The position numbers and the translations under genes are program-made. A stretch of 64,000 nucleotides of DNA, from the NCBI GenBank assembly GCA_020883125.1, contig JAHREW010000001.1, positions 213,673-277,672 of the forward strand, given 5' to 3'. Of the stretch, positions 1 through 9,280 are shown piece by piece. Within the stretch, counting starts at the first letter, position 1, and the number at the start of each line of letters is the position of its first letter. The DNA is from Microcoleus sp. CAWBG506 (GTDB lineage: Bacteria > Cyanobacteriota > Cyanobacteriia > Cyanobacteriales > Microcoleaceae). The notes under the pieces are model-generated. The model had not been told where the DNA came from. It saw only the letters and a list, made by a program, of their open reading frames with translations, and ran no database searches.

Positions 1-88
1 TTATTGGTTGTTTGTTACATAATAAAATCATTAGTGCCCAAAGACCCATACCCAATGCCCGATGCCCAATTCCCCATTCCCGAACCCA

Positions 89-523
89 ATGATTTACCAA
101 AATCCTACTCCTACCGTTGATATTATCATAGAATTGGTCGATCGCCCCCACCGCCCGATCGTCCTCATAGAACGTCGCAATCCTCCCTACGGCTGGGCGA
201 TTCCCGGCGGCTTCATGGATTGCGGGGAATCCGCAGAAACCGCAGCTAAGCGCGAAGCCTTAGAAGAAACCAGCTTAGAAGTAGAATTAATCGAGCAATT
301 CTACCTTTATTCTGACCCAAATCGCGACCCCCGCCAACACACTATTAGTATCGTATTCCTGGCTTCGGCAACAGGAATTCCCCAAGCCGCGGACGATGCT
401 AAAAATTTAGAAATATTTGAATCTTGGCAAATTCCCGCTGAACTTTGTTTCGATCACGATCGCATTTTGCGCGATTATTGGCGATACCGTCATTATGGAT
501 TGCGCCCCCAATTGAAAGCATAG
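89..523 (+). CDS. NUDIX hydrolase
   Basis: This is a small NUDIX pyrophosphohydrolase, likely acting on a nucleoside diphosphate derivative such as ADP-ribose or an oxidised nucleotide; the substrate cannot be read from sequence. The NUDIX box is clear: [20 protein letters not shown] followed by ETSLEVEL, with the REXXEE core intact and Ser where the consensus has the late Gly. An upstream ATG at 62 is in frame, but it lies in a low-complexity 'cccaatgccc' stretch of the kind that fills intergenic DNA here, so I prefer the ATG at 89 (144 residues). The next gene, gpsA, follows on the same strand about 100 bp later. Confidence 0.85.
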   Translation: MIYQNPTPTVDIIIELVDRPHRPIVLIERRNPPYGWAIPGGFMDCGESAETAAKREALEETSLEVELIEQFYLYSDPNRDPRQHTISIVFLASATGIPQAADDAKNLEIFESWQIPAELCFDHDRILRDYWRYRHYGLRPQLKA

Positions 524-620
524 TTGTAGAGGCGATGTCAAGAATCCCAGCCCCCTCGTTAGTAGGCTGCGTATTGCCGAATTTACTACCAATTCCCCAT
601 TCCCCATTACCAATTAACCA

Positions 621-1535
621 ATGACAATCTTGACAATATTAGGCGGAGGTGCTTGGGGCTCTGCACTAGCAAATCTAGCAAGTAAAAATGACCATCAAGT
701 TAACTTGTGGTCCCGTCGCAGTTCTTTTGAGCTAGAATCTGTTACAACAGCCACTGATATTGTGGTTTCAGCAGTTTCCATGAAAGGAGTTGGCCCCACA
801 GTCGATCGGCTTCTGTCCACAAATCTAAGCCCTAACACCATTATAGTTACTGTTACCAAAGGTTTAGACCCCGCCACTACTCGTACTCCTTCACAAATTT
901 GGCAAACTGCTTTTCCACGCCATCCCATAGTCGTGCTTTCTGGGCCCAATCTTTCTGAGGAAATTCGGCAGGAATTGCCTGCTGCAACGGTAGCTGCTAG
1001 TTGGGATTTAGCAGCCGCTAAGCAGGTGCAGCATATTTACAGTTCGGAAATTTTTCGGGTTTATATTAATCAAGATCCCTTGGGAACTGAATTAGGTGGT
1101 ACCCTGAAAAATGTATTTGCGATCGCCGCTGGTGTTTGCGACGGTTTACAATTAGGAACTAATGCAAAATCTGCTTTGCTAACTCGCGCTTTGCCGGAAA
1201 TGATTCGAGTTGGTGTTCGTTTGGGCGCTCACGCAGAAACTTTTTATGGCTTGTCAGGCTTGGGAGATTTACTCGCTACTTGTAATAGTTCGTTATCGCG
1301 CAATTACCGGGTTGGTTTTGGATTGGCTCAAGGTAAATCTTTAGAGCAAATTTTGCACGAATTACAAAGCACGGCTGAGGGAGTAAATACTACTAATGTT
1401 TTAATTGATTTAGCTAATCAACGTGCTATTGAAGTACCTGTTTCCCGTCAAGTTTACCGTTTGCTCAATGGTGAAATCACTCCCGAACAAGCAGTTTTAG
1501 CTCTGATGGAACGAGATTTAAAACCAGAAATATAG
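621..1535 (+). CDS. gpsA: NAD(P)H-dependent glycerol-3-phosphate dehydrogenase
   Basis: GpsA reduces dihydroxyacetone phosphate to sn-glycerol 3-phosphate for membrane lipid synthesis, in the cytoplasm. The N terminus has the Rossmann motif LGGGAWGSAL (about residues 7-16). Further on come VTKGLDP, VLSGPNLSEEI, the catalytic-lysine region ELGGTLKNVFAIAAG and the C-terminal signature LSGLGDLLATC, with the usual SRNYRVG segment. At 304 residues it is slightly short for the family, with the loss between the Rossmann strand and VVSAVSM, which I believe is common in cyanobacterial members. The ATG at 621 starts directly at the nucleotide-binding strand. Confidence 0.95.
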   Translation: MTILTILGGGAWGSALANLASKNDHQVNLWSRRSSFELESVTTATDIVVSAVSMKGVGPTVDRLLSTNLSPNTIIVTVTKGLDPATTRTPSQIWQTAFPRHPIVVLSGPNLSEEIRQELPAATVAASWDLAAAKQVQHIYSSEIFRVYINQDPLGTELGGTLKNVFAIAAGVCDGLQLGTNAKSALLTRALPEMIRVGVRLGAHAETFYGLSGLGDLLATCNSSLSRNYRVGFGLAQGKSLEQILHELQSTAEGVNTTNVLIDLANQRAIEVPVSRQVYRLLNGEITPEQAVLALMERDLKPEI

Positions 1536-1808
1536 CCTTTCTCAAGTTTCTGGAGGTGTTCCGGGGCATTGGGAATCGGGAATAGGGCATTGTCAACTAA
1601 CAAGTAACAACTCCCTATTACCAACTAACAACTAACAACTAATACCAATTTAATGTGAAGTTGCACATATCTCGATCCCCCTAAATCCCCCTTAAGAAGG
1701 GGGACTTTAATTGGAATCTTGTCCCCCCCTTGTTAAGGGGGGCTAGGGGGGATCGGATTCTATGCAGCCTCATAAAAAATTGGTATAACCATTCCCATGC
1801 CCAATTCC
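1536..1808. repeat. Intergenic repeats, including a nested G/C-run palindrome
   Basis: The gap holds heptamer-like 'aactaac' repeats (about 1595-1645) and a palindromic element at 1673-1754. The element starts gatccccctaaatccccctt and ends with its near complement, enclosing two smaller hairpins made of C-run/G-run arms. The same C-run, ttggtaa, G-run motif forms the array inside proS near 47.7 kb. No gene is visible. The element lies between convergent gpsA and rel and may also end transcripts from both sides. Confidence 0.7.
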
Positions 1809-4085
1809 CTATTCATTCACTTGACTGAGCCGCCGCAAATTCAAAATATCGCTCATATTTTTGATTTGCATACAAGTGCGCTCGAACTGTTCTTTATCTT
1901 GGATATCCATGCACAAATCAATTAAGGCCGGACAACCTGGATAGGTTTTTACTTGAGCACTGCGGACGTTGACTTTGTTGTCCTTCAAATGTGACAATAC
2001 ATCATTGAAAACTCCTACTCTGTCTAGGGCTTCAATTTGAATATTAACAGCATAAGTATTGGGGCTGCTCCCATTGCGATCGCTCGAATTCCAACTCACA
2101 GGAACTAACCGATCCCCAGGCACATTTTCAACGTTTACACAACCTTGTCGGTGAATAGAAATTCCGTGAGTCCGAGTCACAGCTCCAATAATTGCTTCCC
2201 CTGGAATCGGACAGCAGCAGCCTGACAAATGGTAAACTAATCCCTCAATACCTGCGATCGGCGATTTGCTCGGAGACGAACTTGGTACAGTTTTCGGCGG
2301 CATTATTAGAGGTATTTGCACAGGAAATTCCTGAATTGTTGCCACAGAAGGAAAGTCAACTTTCTGGCGGACTTTTACCAAATCTTGGATGCGATTTACT
2401 ACCAGATTTAATGTCAGTTCGCCGTAACCTAAACCAGCCAATAAATCTTCGACACTGTGGTAATTGCAGCGCAGCGCCACTGAGTGCATCGGTTCCGATT
2501 TTAGCAAAGATTCAAGACCACTTTTGCCTAATTCTTTTTCCAACAATTCCCGGCCACGAGCGATATTTTCATCTCGATGCGATCGCTTAAACCACTGTCT
2601 AATTCGATTTTTCGCTCCGTTTGTCTTGACAAAATTCAGCCAACCCAAACTCGGATTGCCATTTTTTTTAGTCAGAATTTCGACTATATCGCCATTCTTT
2701 AAAACAGTGTCCAGTGTCACCATCCGCCCGTTAGCCCGCGCCCCGGTACAATGATTGCCTACTTCGGTGTGAATGCGATAGGCAAAATCTACTGGTGTGG
2801 AACCTTTATTGAGAGCAATGACATCTCCGTTTGGAGTAAAAACATAGATATCTTCGTCAAATAAATTGTCTTTAATACTCTCTAAATATTCCCGATCGTC
2901 TTTGAGGTCGCTTTGCCATTCTAGCAGTTGGCGCAGCCAAGTAAATTTCTCGTCATCTCCGGTGACTTTCGTATTGCTAGAACCGCCTGTTTCTTTGTAT
3001 TTCCAGTGCGCGGCAATCCCGTATTCAGCAATGTGGTGCATTGCTACTGTACGAATCTGTACTTCGATGGGCCGGCCACTGGTTCCGATTACTCCTGTGT
3101 GCAAAGATTGATAGCGATTTGCCTTTGGTAAACCGATATAATCTTTAAAGCGGCCTGGTATGGGGCGGAAAGAATCATGGACGATCGCCAAAGCTCGATA
3201 ACACTCATCATTGGTTTCTACGATGATCCGCACCGCAGCAATATCATAAACTTGGTTAAACCCTTTTTGGCTGCGCTGCATCTTCCCGTAAATCCCGTAC
3301 AAATGTTTGGGACGACCGCTGACTTCATAGCATTTTATGCCTAATTTGTCAAGTCTTTCTAGTAAACTATTTGTAACTTCTGCGAGTTGAGTTTCGCGAT
3401 CGGCGCGTTTCACCACGACTAAATCCTGAATTTCGCGGTAAGCCTCCGGTTCCAGGTATTTAAAAGCCAAATCTTCCAACTCCCACTTAAAGCGACCGAT
3501 ACCCAAACGATTCGCCAGGGGAGCAAAAATTTCTCGTGTTTCCAAAGCAATACTACGCTGCTTTTCAGGTGGCAAATGTTCTAAAGTTCTCATGTTGTGC
3601 AGCCTGTCGGCCAACTTGACTACAATTACACGAATATCTTTAGCCATTGCCACAAACATTCGCCGAAAATTTTCAGCTTGGCGTTCAGTTTTACTCGAAA
3701 AATTAAACTTAGAAAGTTTTGTTACCCCTTCCACCAACTGTCGCACTTCATAGCCAAACTGTTGTTCCAAGTCTTCGGCCGTAACATCCGTATCTTCCAC
3801 AATGTCATGGAGGAAACCGGCTGCGATCATGGCACTGTTAGCGCCCATGTAGCGCAACATCCCGGCGACAGCTACGGGATGGCAAATGTAAGGTTCTCCT
3901 GACTTGCGGTATTGTCCTTCGTGCAAGTCTAGGGCAAATTCAAAGGCCTGACAAATTAAGTTGTTGCCAGTGGGACAATGGGAGCTAGAGTCTGCTTCTA
4001 GGGTCGATCGGGTATTCAGGCATTCTTGTAGCCAATCGGGAACGATAGCAGGATCGATAGCAGGAGTGAGAGTTTGAGGATTCAT
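1809..4085 (-). CDS. rel: Bifunctional (p)ppGpp synthase/hydrolase, RelA/SpoT family
   Basis: This makes and degrades the stringent-response alarmone (p)ppGpp. The 758-residue product has the full long-RSH order: an HD hydrolase domain with FLHDIVEDT near residue 90, a synthetase domain with GRFKDYIGLPKANRYQSLHT near 320, a TGS domain starting DIYVFTPNGDVIALNKG near 425, and a C-terminal ACT domain. The intact HD and synthetase motifs suggest both activities. An in-frame GTG lies three codons upstream at 4094, but AAGGTG about six bases before the ATG at 4085 favours the latter. It is divergent from the PatD-like gene across 358 bp. Confidence 0.95.
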   Translation of the reverse strand: MNPQTLTPAIDPAIVPDWLQECLNTRSTLEADSSSHCPTGNNLICQAFEFALDLHEGQYRKSGEPYICHPVAVAGMLRYMGANSAMIAAGFLHDIVEDTDVTAEDLEQQFGYEVRQLVEGVTKLSKFNFSSKTERQAENFRRMFVAMAKDIRVIVVKLADRLHNMRTLEHLPPEKQRSIALETREIFAPLANRLGIGRFKWELEDLAFKYLEPEAYREIQDLVVVKRADRETQLAEVTNSLLERLDKLGIKCYEVSGRPKHLYGIYGKMQRSQKGFNQVYDIAAVRIIVETNDECYRALAIVHDSFRPIPGRFKDYIGLPKANRYQSLHTGVIGTSGRPIEVQIRTVAMHHIAEYGIAAHWKYKETGGSSNTKVTGDDEKFTWLRQLLEWQSDLKDDREYLESIKDNLFDEDIYVFTPNGDVIALNKGSTPVDFAYRIHTEVGNHCTGARANGRMVTLDTVLKNGDIVEILTKKNGNPSLGWLNFVKTNGAKNRIRQWFKRSHRDENIARGRELLEKELGKSGLESLLKSEPMHSVALRCNYHSVEDLLAGLGYGELTLNLVVNRIQDLVKVRQKVDFPSVATIQEFPVQIPLIMPPKTVPSSSPSKSPIAGIEGLVYHLSGCCCPIPGEAIIGAVTRTHGISIHRQGCVNVENVPGDRLVPVSWNSSDRNGSSPNTYAVNIQIEALDRVGVFNDVLSHLKDNKVNVRSAQVKTYPGCPALIDLCMDIQDKEQFERTCMQIKNMSDILNLRRLSQVNE

Positions 4086-4282
4086 GGTACGCACCTTTAA
4101 AACTTAAAAATACAAATGGTTAAAAGTCTACGATCGGTTCAATTGCCAAAAATATGTGTTTAGCTATACTAAACTAATTAGATGTCAGAAGTTGCAATCG
4201 CCAAAAAGAGTCAATTTTTTGGGTCAACTATAGCGATTAAATTCCACATCGCCGCCCCTCCCAGGGAGGAAAATATAATGAC

Positions 4283-4312
4283 ACTATGGTAGCCCCTGCG
4301 GGATACCATAGT
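4283..4312. other. Strong hairpin in the rel / patD-like divergent gap
   Basis: The 358-bp gap between the divergent rel and PatD-like genes (4086-4443) contains no further gene. It holds a 9-bp perfect stem, actatggta (4283-4291) and taccatagt (4304-4312); a second short CCC/GGG stem inside the loop extends it. It lacks a T-run, so it is unlike an intrinsic terminator. It could be a 5' UTR structure of either gene or a dispersed repeat. Confidence 0.5.
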
Positions 4313-4443
4313 ATAGAATCAGAATATTTGGGCAGTGAGAGGTCAGACAAGGGCGATCGAGTGATGCCCTCGGTTCCCAAAAATCTCACTAACTTTAAGA
4401 AAAGATCTACTTTGATTATAAATAGAAATTCATTTACAAAATT

Positions 4444-4842
4444 ATGATCTTGTCCGAAAATCGCTATCAGGGGTATCACAAATTAAAGCAAGCACTCGAA
4501 CAGCTCCAAAAAACTGCTGCACAGGATAATCTCGATCGAGCTGCACTGATGGCGGAATACAAAAAAGTGCAACAATTTTTCGGAAACCAAATTATGACAA
4601 CCGACAACAGTGAGTTAGAACCCTCAGAAACACCAGCAGAACAGTCCTATCTGACGGAAATTCACAAGCAACTGCGAATGTTGGGTACAGATGTCACATT
4701 TTTGCAAGCATCCCGCCAGCCAGCGACAGCGACAGCCAGACAAACTGCGGCGATGGAGAGGATTAACACGCTAATTGGCTACTGCGGTGTGCTGCTGCCC
4801 AAAAATTATGTAGCTTTAGATACCGCCCAAAAGGCAGAATAA
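4444..4842 (+). CDS. PatD-like protein (heterocyst-frequency control family)
   Basis: The 132-residue, Ala/Gln/Leu-rich helical protein resembles the cyanobacterial PatD family. PatD limits heterocyst frequency in Anabaena and interacts with FtsZ. The family-like part is EIHKQLRMLGTDVTFLQASR (residues about 74-93), followed by a helix with TAAMERINTLIGYCGVLL. The N-terminal half is predicted helix with a Leu/Gln heptad feel. No signal peptide or membrane segment is seen. It precedes the zinc-ribbon gene by 47 bp on the same strand, possibly co-transcribed. The assignment rests on recalled family sequence, so the function in this organism is inferred; a general cell-division role is possible. 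Confidence 0.6.
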   Translation: MILSENRYQGYHKLKQALEQLQKTAAQDNLDRAALMAEYKKVQQFFGNQIMTTDNSELEPSETPAEQSYLTEIHKQLRMLGTDVTFLQASRQPATATARQTAAMERINTLIGYCGVLLPKNYVALDTAQKAE

Positions 4843-4889
4843 ACAACTGAGTTAACCAAGAATTGAGCAGGTAAGGAGAAATTAAAGCC

Positions 4890-5471
4890 GTGGAATGTCC
4901 AAAATGCAAACATCCCAACTTAGAGGGTGGCACATTAGCCGGTGCTATTTCGGTGCAATGGTGTCCCAACTGTTATGGTATCTGGATTCCAGGCCGAGAA
5001 TACGAAACTTGGCAAAAAAACCAGCGCCAGTGGTCCCTCAAATCCGACAAACGGGAGACAGCCACTGTCGGCATAGAATTTACACCATCTCCCTACGACA
5101 GCAAAGCAGCCCTGTGTCCCGAAGATGGTCACTATCTGTCGCGAACAAAAGTTCCTTTTAGCAGAATACCGTTTTACATAGAGCGGTGTACGCTCTGTGG
5201 CGGAATTTGGTGCGATAACGGCGAGTGGGACCTTCTCGAAAGTCTGGGATTCCACACCGAGATTGACCAAATGTTTTCTCCAACCTGGCAAGCTAAAGCC
5301 CGCTTGCAGGAACTGGCCGAAAGGGAGCGCCAAGTCCTGATCGAAAAGCTAGGTCCAGACATCGCCGGCTATGTGTTGGAACTTGCAGAAGTTTTAGCAG
5401 ACCATCCCCACGCAGATTGTGCGGCTACTTATATACTGCGGAAAGCTGAGTTGAAGCGAAAGGAAATTTAG
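4890..5471 (+). CDS. Double zf-TFIIB-type zinc-ribbon protein
   Basis: Product of 193 residues with two zinc-ribbon modules of the zf-TFIIB type. The first is CPKCKHPNLEG...WCPNCYGIWI at the N terminus (residues 3-32). The second has CPEDGHYLSRTK followed by CTLCGGIWCDNGEWDLLESL (about residues 72-120). The rest is a helical tail rich in charged residues. The start is GTG at 4890, chosen because AAGGAG lies at 4873-4878 and the first Cys pair follows at once. The biological role is unknown; zinc binding is the only safe prediction. Confidence 0.8.
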   Translation: MECPKCKHPNLEGGTLAGAISVQWCPNCYGIWIPGREYETWQKNQRQWSLKSDKRETATVGIEFTPSPYDSKAALCPEDGHYLSRTKVPFSRIPFYIERCTLCGGIWCDNGEWDLLESLGFHTEIDQMFSPTWQAKARLQELAERERQVLIEKLGPDIAGYVLELAEVLADHPHADCAATYILRKAELKRKEI

Positions 5472-5478
5472 TCCTTTG

Positions 5479-5665
5479 TTAGTTGACAGTTGACAGTTGA
5501 CTGTTAACTGTTGACTGTTGACTGTTGAGAGTAAAAAAAACAACAAACCACAAACCACAAATAACTAAGGACTAATAACCAATAACAAACAACAAATAAC
5601 AAATAACAAATAACCAATAACTAATAACTAATAACTAAGGACTAAGGACTAAGGACTAATAACTA
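5479..5665. repeat. Degenerate tandem heptamer repeats
   Basis: Two runs of short tandem units: gttgactgttaactgttgac-type heptamers at about 5479-5527, then aacaaat/aataact/aaggact units at about 5560-5660 reaching the start of the ABC ATPase gene. The same heptamer family is found at 34065-34160. No coding potential or terminator hairpin is visible. Confidence 0.8.
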
Positions 5666-7366
5666 ATGACTAATGAATATTCTTTGTTTTGCGTCGAAAA
5701 TCTACGAGTAGCTTATCCTCAGCGCCAGGGCCAATCCGGTTGGGCCGTTGACGGTGTTTCCCTGACACTGCAACCGGGGGAAAAGCTGGGATTAGTTGGG
5801 GAATCGGGATGCGGCAAGTCAACTTTGGGACGGGCGGCGATGCGTTTGCTGCCGGAGTCAACCCTGATTGAGGGGCAAGTTCTGTTTAGTGGAGAGTCAA
5901 TATTTGAAATGAATGCTTCGCGACTCAGAGGGTTTCGGGGCGAAGCTGTGGCACTGATTTTTCAAGACCCCATGACTCGCCTCGATCCTTTGATGACTGT
6001 CGGTCAACATTGTATTGAAACTTTGCAGGCTCATAGACCAAATTTGTCGAGAAAGGAAGCTAAAAAACGGGCGATTGAAGTTTTGGAATCTGTAAAAATT
6101 CCGGCTTCTCGTTGGTCGCAATTTCCTCATGAATTTAGTGGCGGAATGCGCCAAAGAGTGGCAATTGCTTTGGCTCTTTTGCTCGAACCTAAATTAATTG
6201 TGGCGGATGAACCAACTACCAGTTTGGATGTTACTGTCGCGGCCGAGATTTTGCAGGAATTAACGCGACTGTGTGCTGAACGGGGAACGGCTATTTTGTT
6301 GATTTCTCACGATTTGGCGATGGTGGCTGAGTATTGCGATCGCATTGCGGTGATGTATGGTGGCAAAGTGGTAGAAACCGGACCCGTGGAGCAAGTTTTT
6401 AAACAGCCACAACACGAATATACTCGATCGCTCTTAAAAGCAGCTTTGCACATTCAGAAGCAAGAAGACAACCCCCTACCCGGAGAAGATAACCCCCCCC
6501 AAGAAAGTCAACCCCTCCCTAACTCCATGGAAGGGGGAAACGAGGAAAGCAATTCTCCTCTGTTGAGGGTGACAAATTTGCAGCAGCACTACAGTTTAGA
6601 AAGCAATTTATTAGAACAGTTATTTTCTAGGAAACGTGATGTAATTAAAGCAGTAGATGGGGTTAATTTCCAGCTAAAACAGGGAGAAATCCTAGGGCTT
6701 GTAGGGGAGTCAGGCTGTGGCAAAAGTACATTGTCACGGACGATTTTGCAGCTAATTCCCTCCACTGGTGGCAAAGTGGAATTTCAGGGAATAAATTTGA
6801 CAGCCCTGACTAGGGATGCTGTCAGGAAACACCGCCGCCAAATGCAAATGGTATTTCAAGACCCCCACGCTTGTTTGAATCCGATGATGACTGTGGGAGA
6901 AAGTATTGCTGACCCTTTATTGATTCACAAACTAGCTAATACCCGCGAAGCTAAAAGACAAGTAATCCAAATGTTAGAGCGGGTGGGTTTGACTCCTGGG
7001 GAAGATTTTTTTAGTCGCTATCCAACGGAATTGTCAGGAGGACAACAGCAGCGGGTTTCCATCGCCCGCGCTTTGATTACTCGCCCACAATTGATTATTT
7101 GCGACGAACCGGTGAGTATGCTGGATGCGAGTGTTCAAACGCAGGTTTTAGAACTGATGTTGGAATTGAAGCAGGAATTTAATCTCACTTATTTGTTTAT
7201 TACCCATGATTTGTGGGTGGCGCGATTTTTTTGCGATCGCATTGCAGTGATGAATGCTGGCAAAATTGTGGAAATTGGCAAGACTAGGGATATTTTTACG
7301 AATCCACAGCACCCTTACACTCAGCAGTTGTTGCAAGCGGCTCCTTTATTGGCTCGAACCAATTGA
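5666..7366 (+). CDS. Fused double-ATPase ABC transporter protein, peptide/nickel (Dpp/Opp) type
   Basis: A 566-residue protein with two complete ABC ATPase domains equivalent to DppD and DppF joined. Each has Walker A GESGCGKST (about residues 45 and 349), signature motifs SGGMRQRVAIA (about 157) and SGGQQQRVSIA (about 457), Walker B followed by Glu (IVADEPTTSLD and IICDEPVSMLD), and an H-loop (LISHDL, FITHDL). The Dpp/Opp C-terminal motif (PQHEYTRSLL, PQHPYTQQLL) ends each half. It would energise import of oligopeptides or similar solutes; permease and binding-protein genes are not adjacent. The linker (about 272-300) is low-complexity and rich in Pro, Glu and Asn. Confidence 0.93.
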   Translation: MTNEYSLFCVENLRVAYPQRQGQSGWAVDGVSLTLQPGEKLGLVGESGCGKSTLGRAAMRLLPESTLIEGQVLFSGESIFEMNASRLRGFRGEAVALIFQDPMTRLDPLMTVGQHCIETLQAHRPNLSRKEAKKRAIEVLESVKIPASRWSQFPHEFSGGMRQRVAIALALLLEPKLIVADEPTTSLDVTVAAEILQELTRLCAERGTAILLISHDLAMVAEYCDRIAVMYGGKVVETGPVEQVFKQPQHEYTRSLLKAALHIQKQEDNPLPGEDNPPQESQPLPNSMEGGNEESNSPLLRVTNLQQHYSLESNLLEQLFSRKRDVIKAVDGVNFQLKQGEILGLVGESGCGKSTLSRTILQLIPSTGGKVEFQGINLTALTRDAVRKHRRQMQMVFQDPHACLNPMMTVGESIADPLLIHKLANTREAKRQVIQMLERVGLTPGEDFFSRYPTELSGGQQQRVSIARALITRPQLIICDEPVSMLDASVQTQVLELMLELKQEFNLTYLFITHDLWVARFFCDRIAVMNAGKIVEIGKTRDIFTNPQHPYTQQLLQAAPLLARTN

Positions 7367-7462
7367 TTTTGGATTTTGAATTGGGGATTTCGGGAATTTG
7401 GCTTTAAATTCGTTACAGTAAAGGCAGACATTTGAAATCATTCCACCGACACCAAGCACCAT

Positions 7463-8533
7463 ATGGCAGAATCTGACCTAGGCAGTTTTGCGGTGGCACC
7501 GGAAGCCTCATTCGCGATCGCAGAAGAAGATATCGAGATCGATCTGCCGATTTTAACTCGCTCGTCAGCATACAACAACTGGTCTGCCGACGATCCCGTC
7601 GGAGCTTTGTTCAAGGAAATGGCTCGCTATCCTCTGCTGAGTGCTGCCGAAGAGGTAGAATTAGCCCGTCGCGTCCAAGAATTGATAGCCATTGAGGAAC
7701 TAGAACAGAGTTTGAAGCAGGAATTGGGGAGAATTGCCACAAAAGCTGAACTCGCAGCGGCTTTGGGTTTGAGCGAAACTCAACTGCAAAATCTCCGGTA
7801 TCAGTGTCAATCAGCGAAACGAAAAATGATTAGCTCGAATTTGCGGTTGGTGGTTTCCATCGCCAAACGCTATCTCAACCGGGGCGTACCTTTTCTCGAT
7901 TTAATTCAAGAAGGGGCTTTGGGTTTAAATCGAGCAGCCGAAAAATTCGATCCAGAGAAAGGTTACAAGTTTTCTACCTATGCCTATTGGTGGATTCGCC
8001 AGGGAATTACTCGCACAATTGCCAATCAAGGGCGGACGATTCGATTACCTGTTCACATTGTCGAACAATTAAATAAGCTAAAAAGAGTTTATCGGGATGT
8101 GAGGCGCTCTCTCCAACGCAATCCCACGGAAGCTGAACTTGCTAAAGCTATGGAAGTTACTTCCGAACAACTTCGTTACCTCCAGCAAGTACGCCGACAA
8201 TCTTTGTCTCTCAATCACCGTATCGGCTCGGAAGAAAGTTCGGAACTGTTGGATGTGATAGAAGATAGTGTGACCCAATCTCCTGAAGCTCAAATGAATG
8301 AGATGATGATGCGCCAAGATATTTTGGAGGTGTTGGACAATATTTTGACAGAGCGGGAAAAAGAGATTGTGGCAATGCGTTATGGCTTAGTAACCGGGGA
8401 ACCTTATACTTTAGAAGAGGTGAGTAGTTTGTTCAATTTGTCCCGCGAACGAGTGCGTCAAATTCAAAATAAGGCGATGCGGAAACTGCGGCGACCTCAA
8501 GTGACAGAACGATTGAAGGGCTGGTTGAAATAA
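7463..8533 (+). CDS. Group 2 RNA polymerase sigma-70 factor (RpoD/Sig family)
   Basis: A 356-residue primary-like sigma factor without the long acidic N terminus of group 1. Region 1.2 begins DDPVGALFKEMARYPLL (about residue 44). Region 2 contains NLRLVVSIAKRYLNRGVPFL, DLIQEGALGLNRAAEKFDP and the -10 recognition helix YKFSTYAYWWIRQGITR. Region 4 ends with the HTH TLEEVSSLFNLSRERVRQIQ. These helices match the cyanobacterial SigB-SigE type, used for non-housekeeping programmes such as stress, nitrogen or carbon shifts. I cannot assign the letter. The ATG at 7463 is the first in-frame Met. Confidence 0.93.
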   Translation: MAESDLGSFAVAPEASFAIAEEDIEIDLPILTRSSAYNNWSADDPVGALFKEMARYPLLSAAEEVELARRVQELIAIEELEQSLKQELGRIATKAELAAALGLSETQLQNLRYQCQSAKRKMISSNLRLVVSIAKRYLNRGVPFLDLIQEGALGLNRAAEKFDPEKGYKFSTYAYWWIRQGITRTIANQGRTIRLPVHIVEQLNKLKRVYRDVRRSLQRNPTEAELAKAMEVTSEQLRYLQQVRRQSLSLNHRIGSEESSELLDVIEDSVTQSPEAQMNEMMMRQDILEVLDNILTEREKEIVAMRYGLVTGEPYTLEEVSSLFNLSRERVRQIQNKAMRKLRRPQVTERLKGWLK

Positions 8534-8561
8534 GTCTGGTCGGAGACGGCTTTTGGAGTGT

Positions 8562-8643
8562 CCCTACCTCAAAATAATCAGGTAGGGAAACGGCACTGCC
8601 TTGGACTAATTTCCGGTAATATTCATTCCGGTGCAACCGGAAT
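8562..8643. repeat. Two hairpins downstream of the sigma gene, one a dispersed repeat
   Basis: The first hairpin pairs ccctacct (8562-8569) with aggtaggg (8580-8587). The second pairs attccggt (8625-8632) with accggaat (8636-8643) around a gca loop, then reads ttgatat. The second is repeated almost exactly, with a longer stem, at 26451-26481. Neither has a T-run, so termination is possible but not certain. Confidence 0.6.
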
Positions 8644-8697
8644 TGATATGATATGATATGGTATTTTAATGTTTGATTGTCACTTACTACTGTGTTT

Positions 8698-9183
8698 ATG
8701 TCTTCTGAGGTGATTTTGCGTCCAGCTACGCGGACAGACGTGCCCGTGTTGTTTGATTTGATTAAAGCTTTGGCTGAGTACGAAAAGTTATCGGATGCTG
8801 TCACGGGGAGTGCGGTGGATTTGGAGAATCATCTGTTTGGCGATCGACCTTTTGCCGAAGCAATTTTAGCAGAGTCCGAAGGTCGAGTGGTGGGCTGGGC
8901 GCTGTTTTTTCACAACTATTCGACTTTTCTGACTCAGCCGGGAATTTACTTGGAAGATTTGTTTGTCCTCCCTGAGTTTCGAGGGCGGGGAATTGGCAAG
9001 TCTTTGATAGTATATTTAGCGCAGTTGACAGTCGATCGCGGCTGCGGGCGTTTGGAATGGAGTGTGTTGGATTGGAATGAATTGGCGATCGGATTTTACA
9101 AAGGAATCGGTGCTAATGTGATGCCCGACTGGCGGATTTGTCGGCTGGCGGGCGAATCTCTGGCGACTTTGGCTTCAAAGTAA
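8698..9183 (+). CDS. GNAT family N-acetyltransferase (SSAT-like)
   Basis: A single-domain GNAT acetyltransferase of 161 residues. It has the N-terminal ILRPATRTDVPVLFDLIKAL strand-helix. The acetyl-CoA pyrophosphate loop sits in YLEDLFVLPEFRGRGIGKSL, with R-x-x-G-x-G/A intact. The C-terminal LEWSVLDWNELAIGFYKGIG is typical of the spermidine/spermine or thialysine acetyltransferase branch. A diamine substrate is thus a guess from family resemblance. An in-frame TTG at 8677 would add seven residues; the ATG at 8698 leads directly into the domain and is preferred. Confidence 0.85.
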   Translation: MSSEVILRPATRTDVPVLFDLIKALAEYEKLSDAVTGSAVDLENHLFGDRPFAEAILAESEGRVVGWALFFHNYSTFLTQPGIYLEDLFVLPEFRGRGIGKSLIVYLAQLTVDRGCGRLEWSVLDWNELAIGFYKGIGANVMPDWRICRLAGESLATLASK

Positions 9184-9280
9184 TTCAGGCAAAGATAAAA
9201 GTGTGCACCCCACCCAAAATTTATCTATGGTGGCACAGGCATCTTGCCTGTGAAAAAAAAGTAAATTAGGAGAGTAAATT

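Noticed and set aside
4237-4479. 80-codon minus-strand frame in the rel-patD gap
   Set aside because: It covers the hairpin, overlaps the PatD-like start, and has no family-like features.
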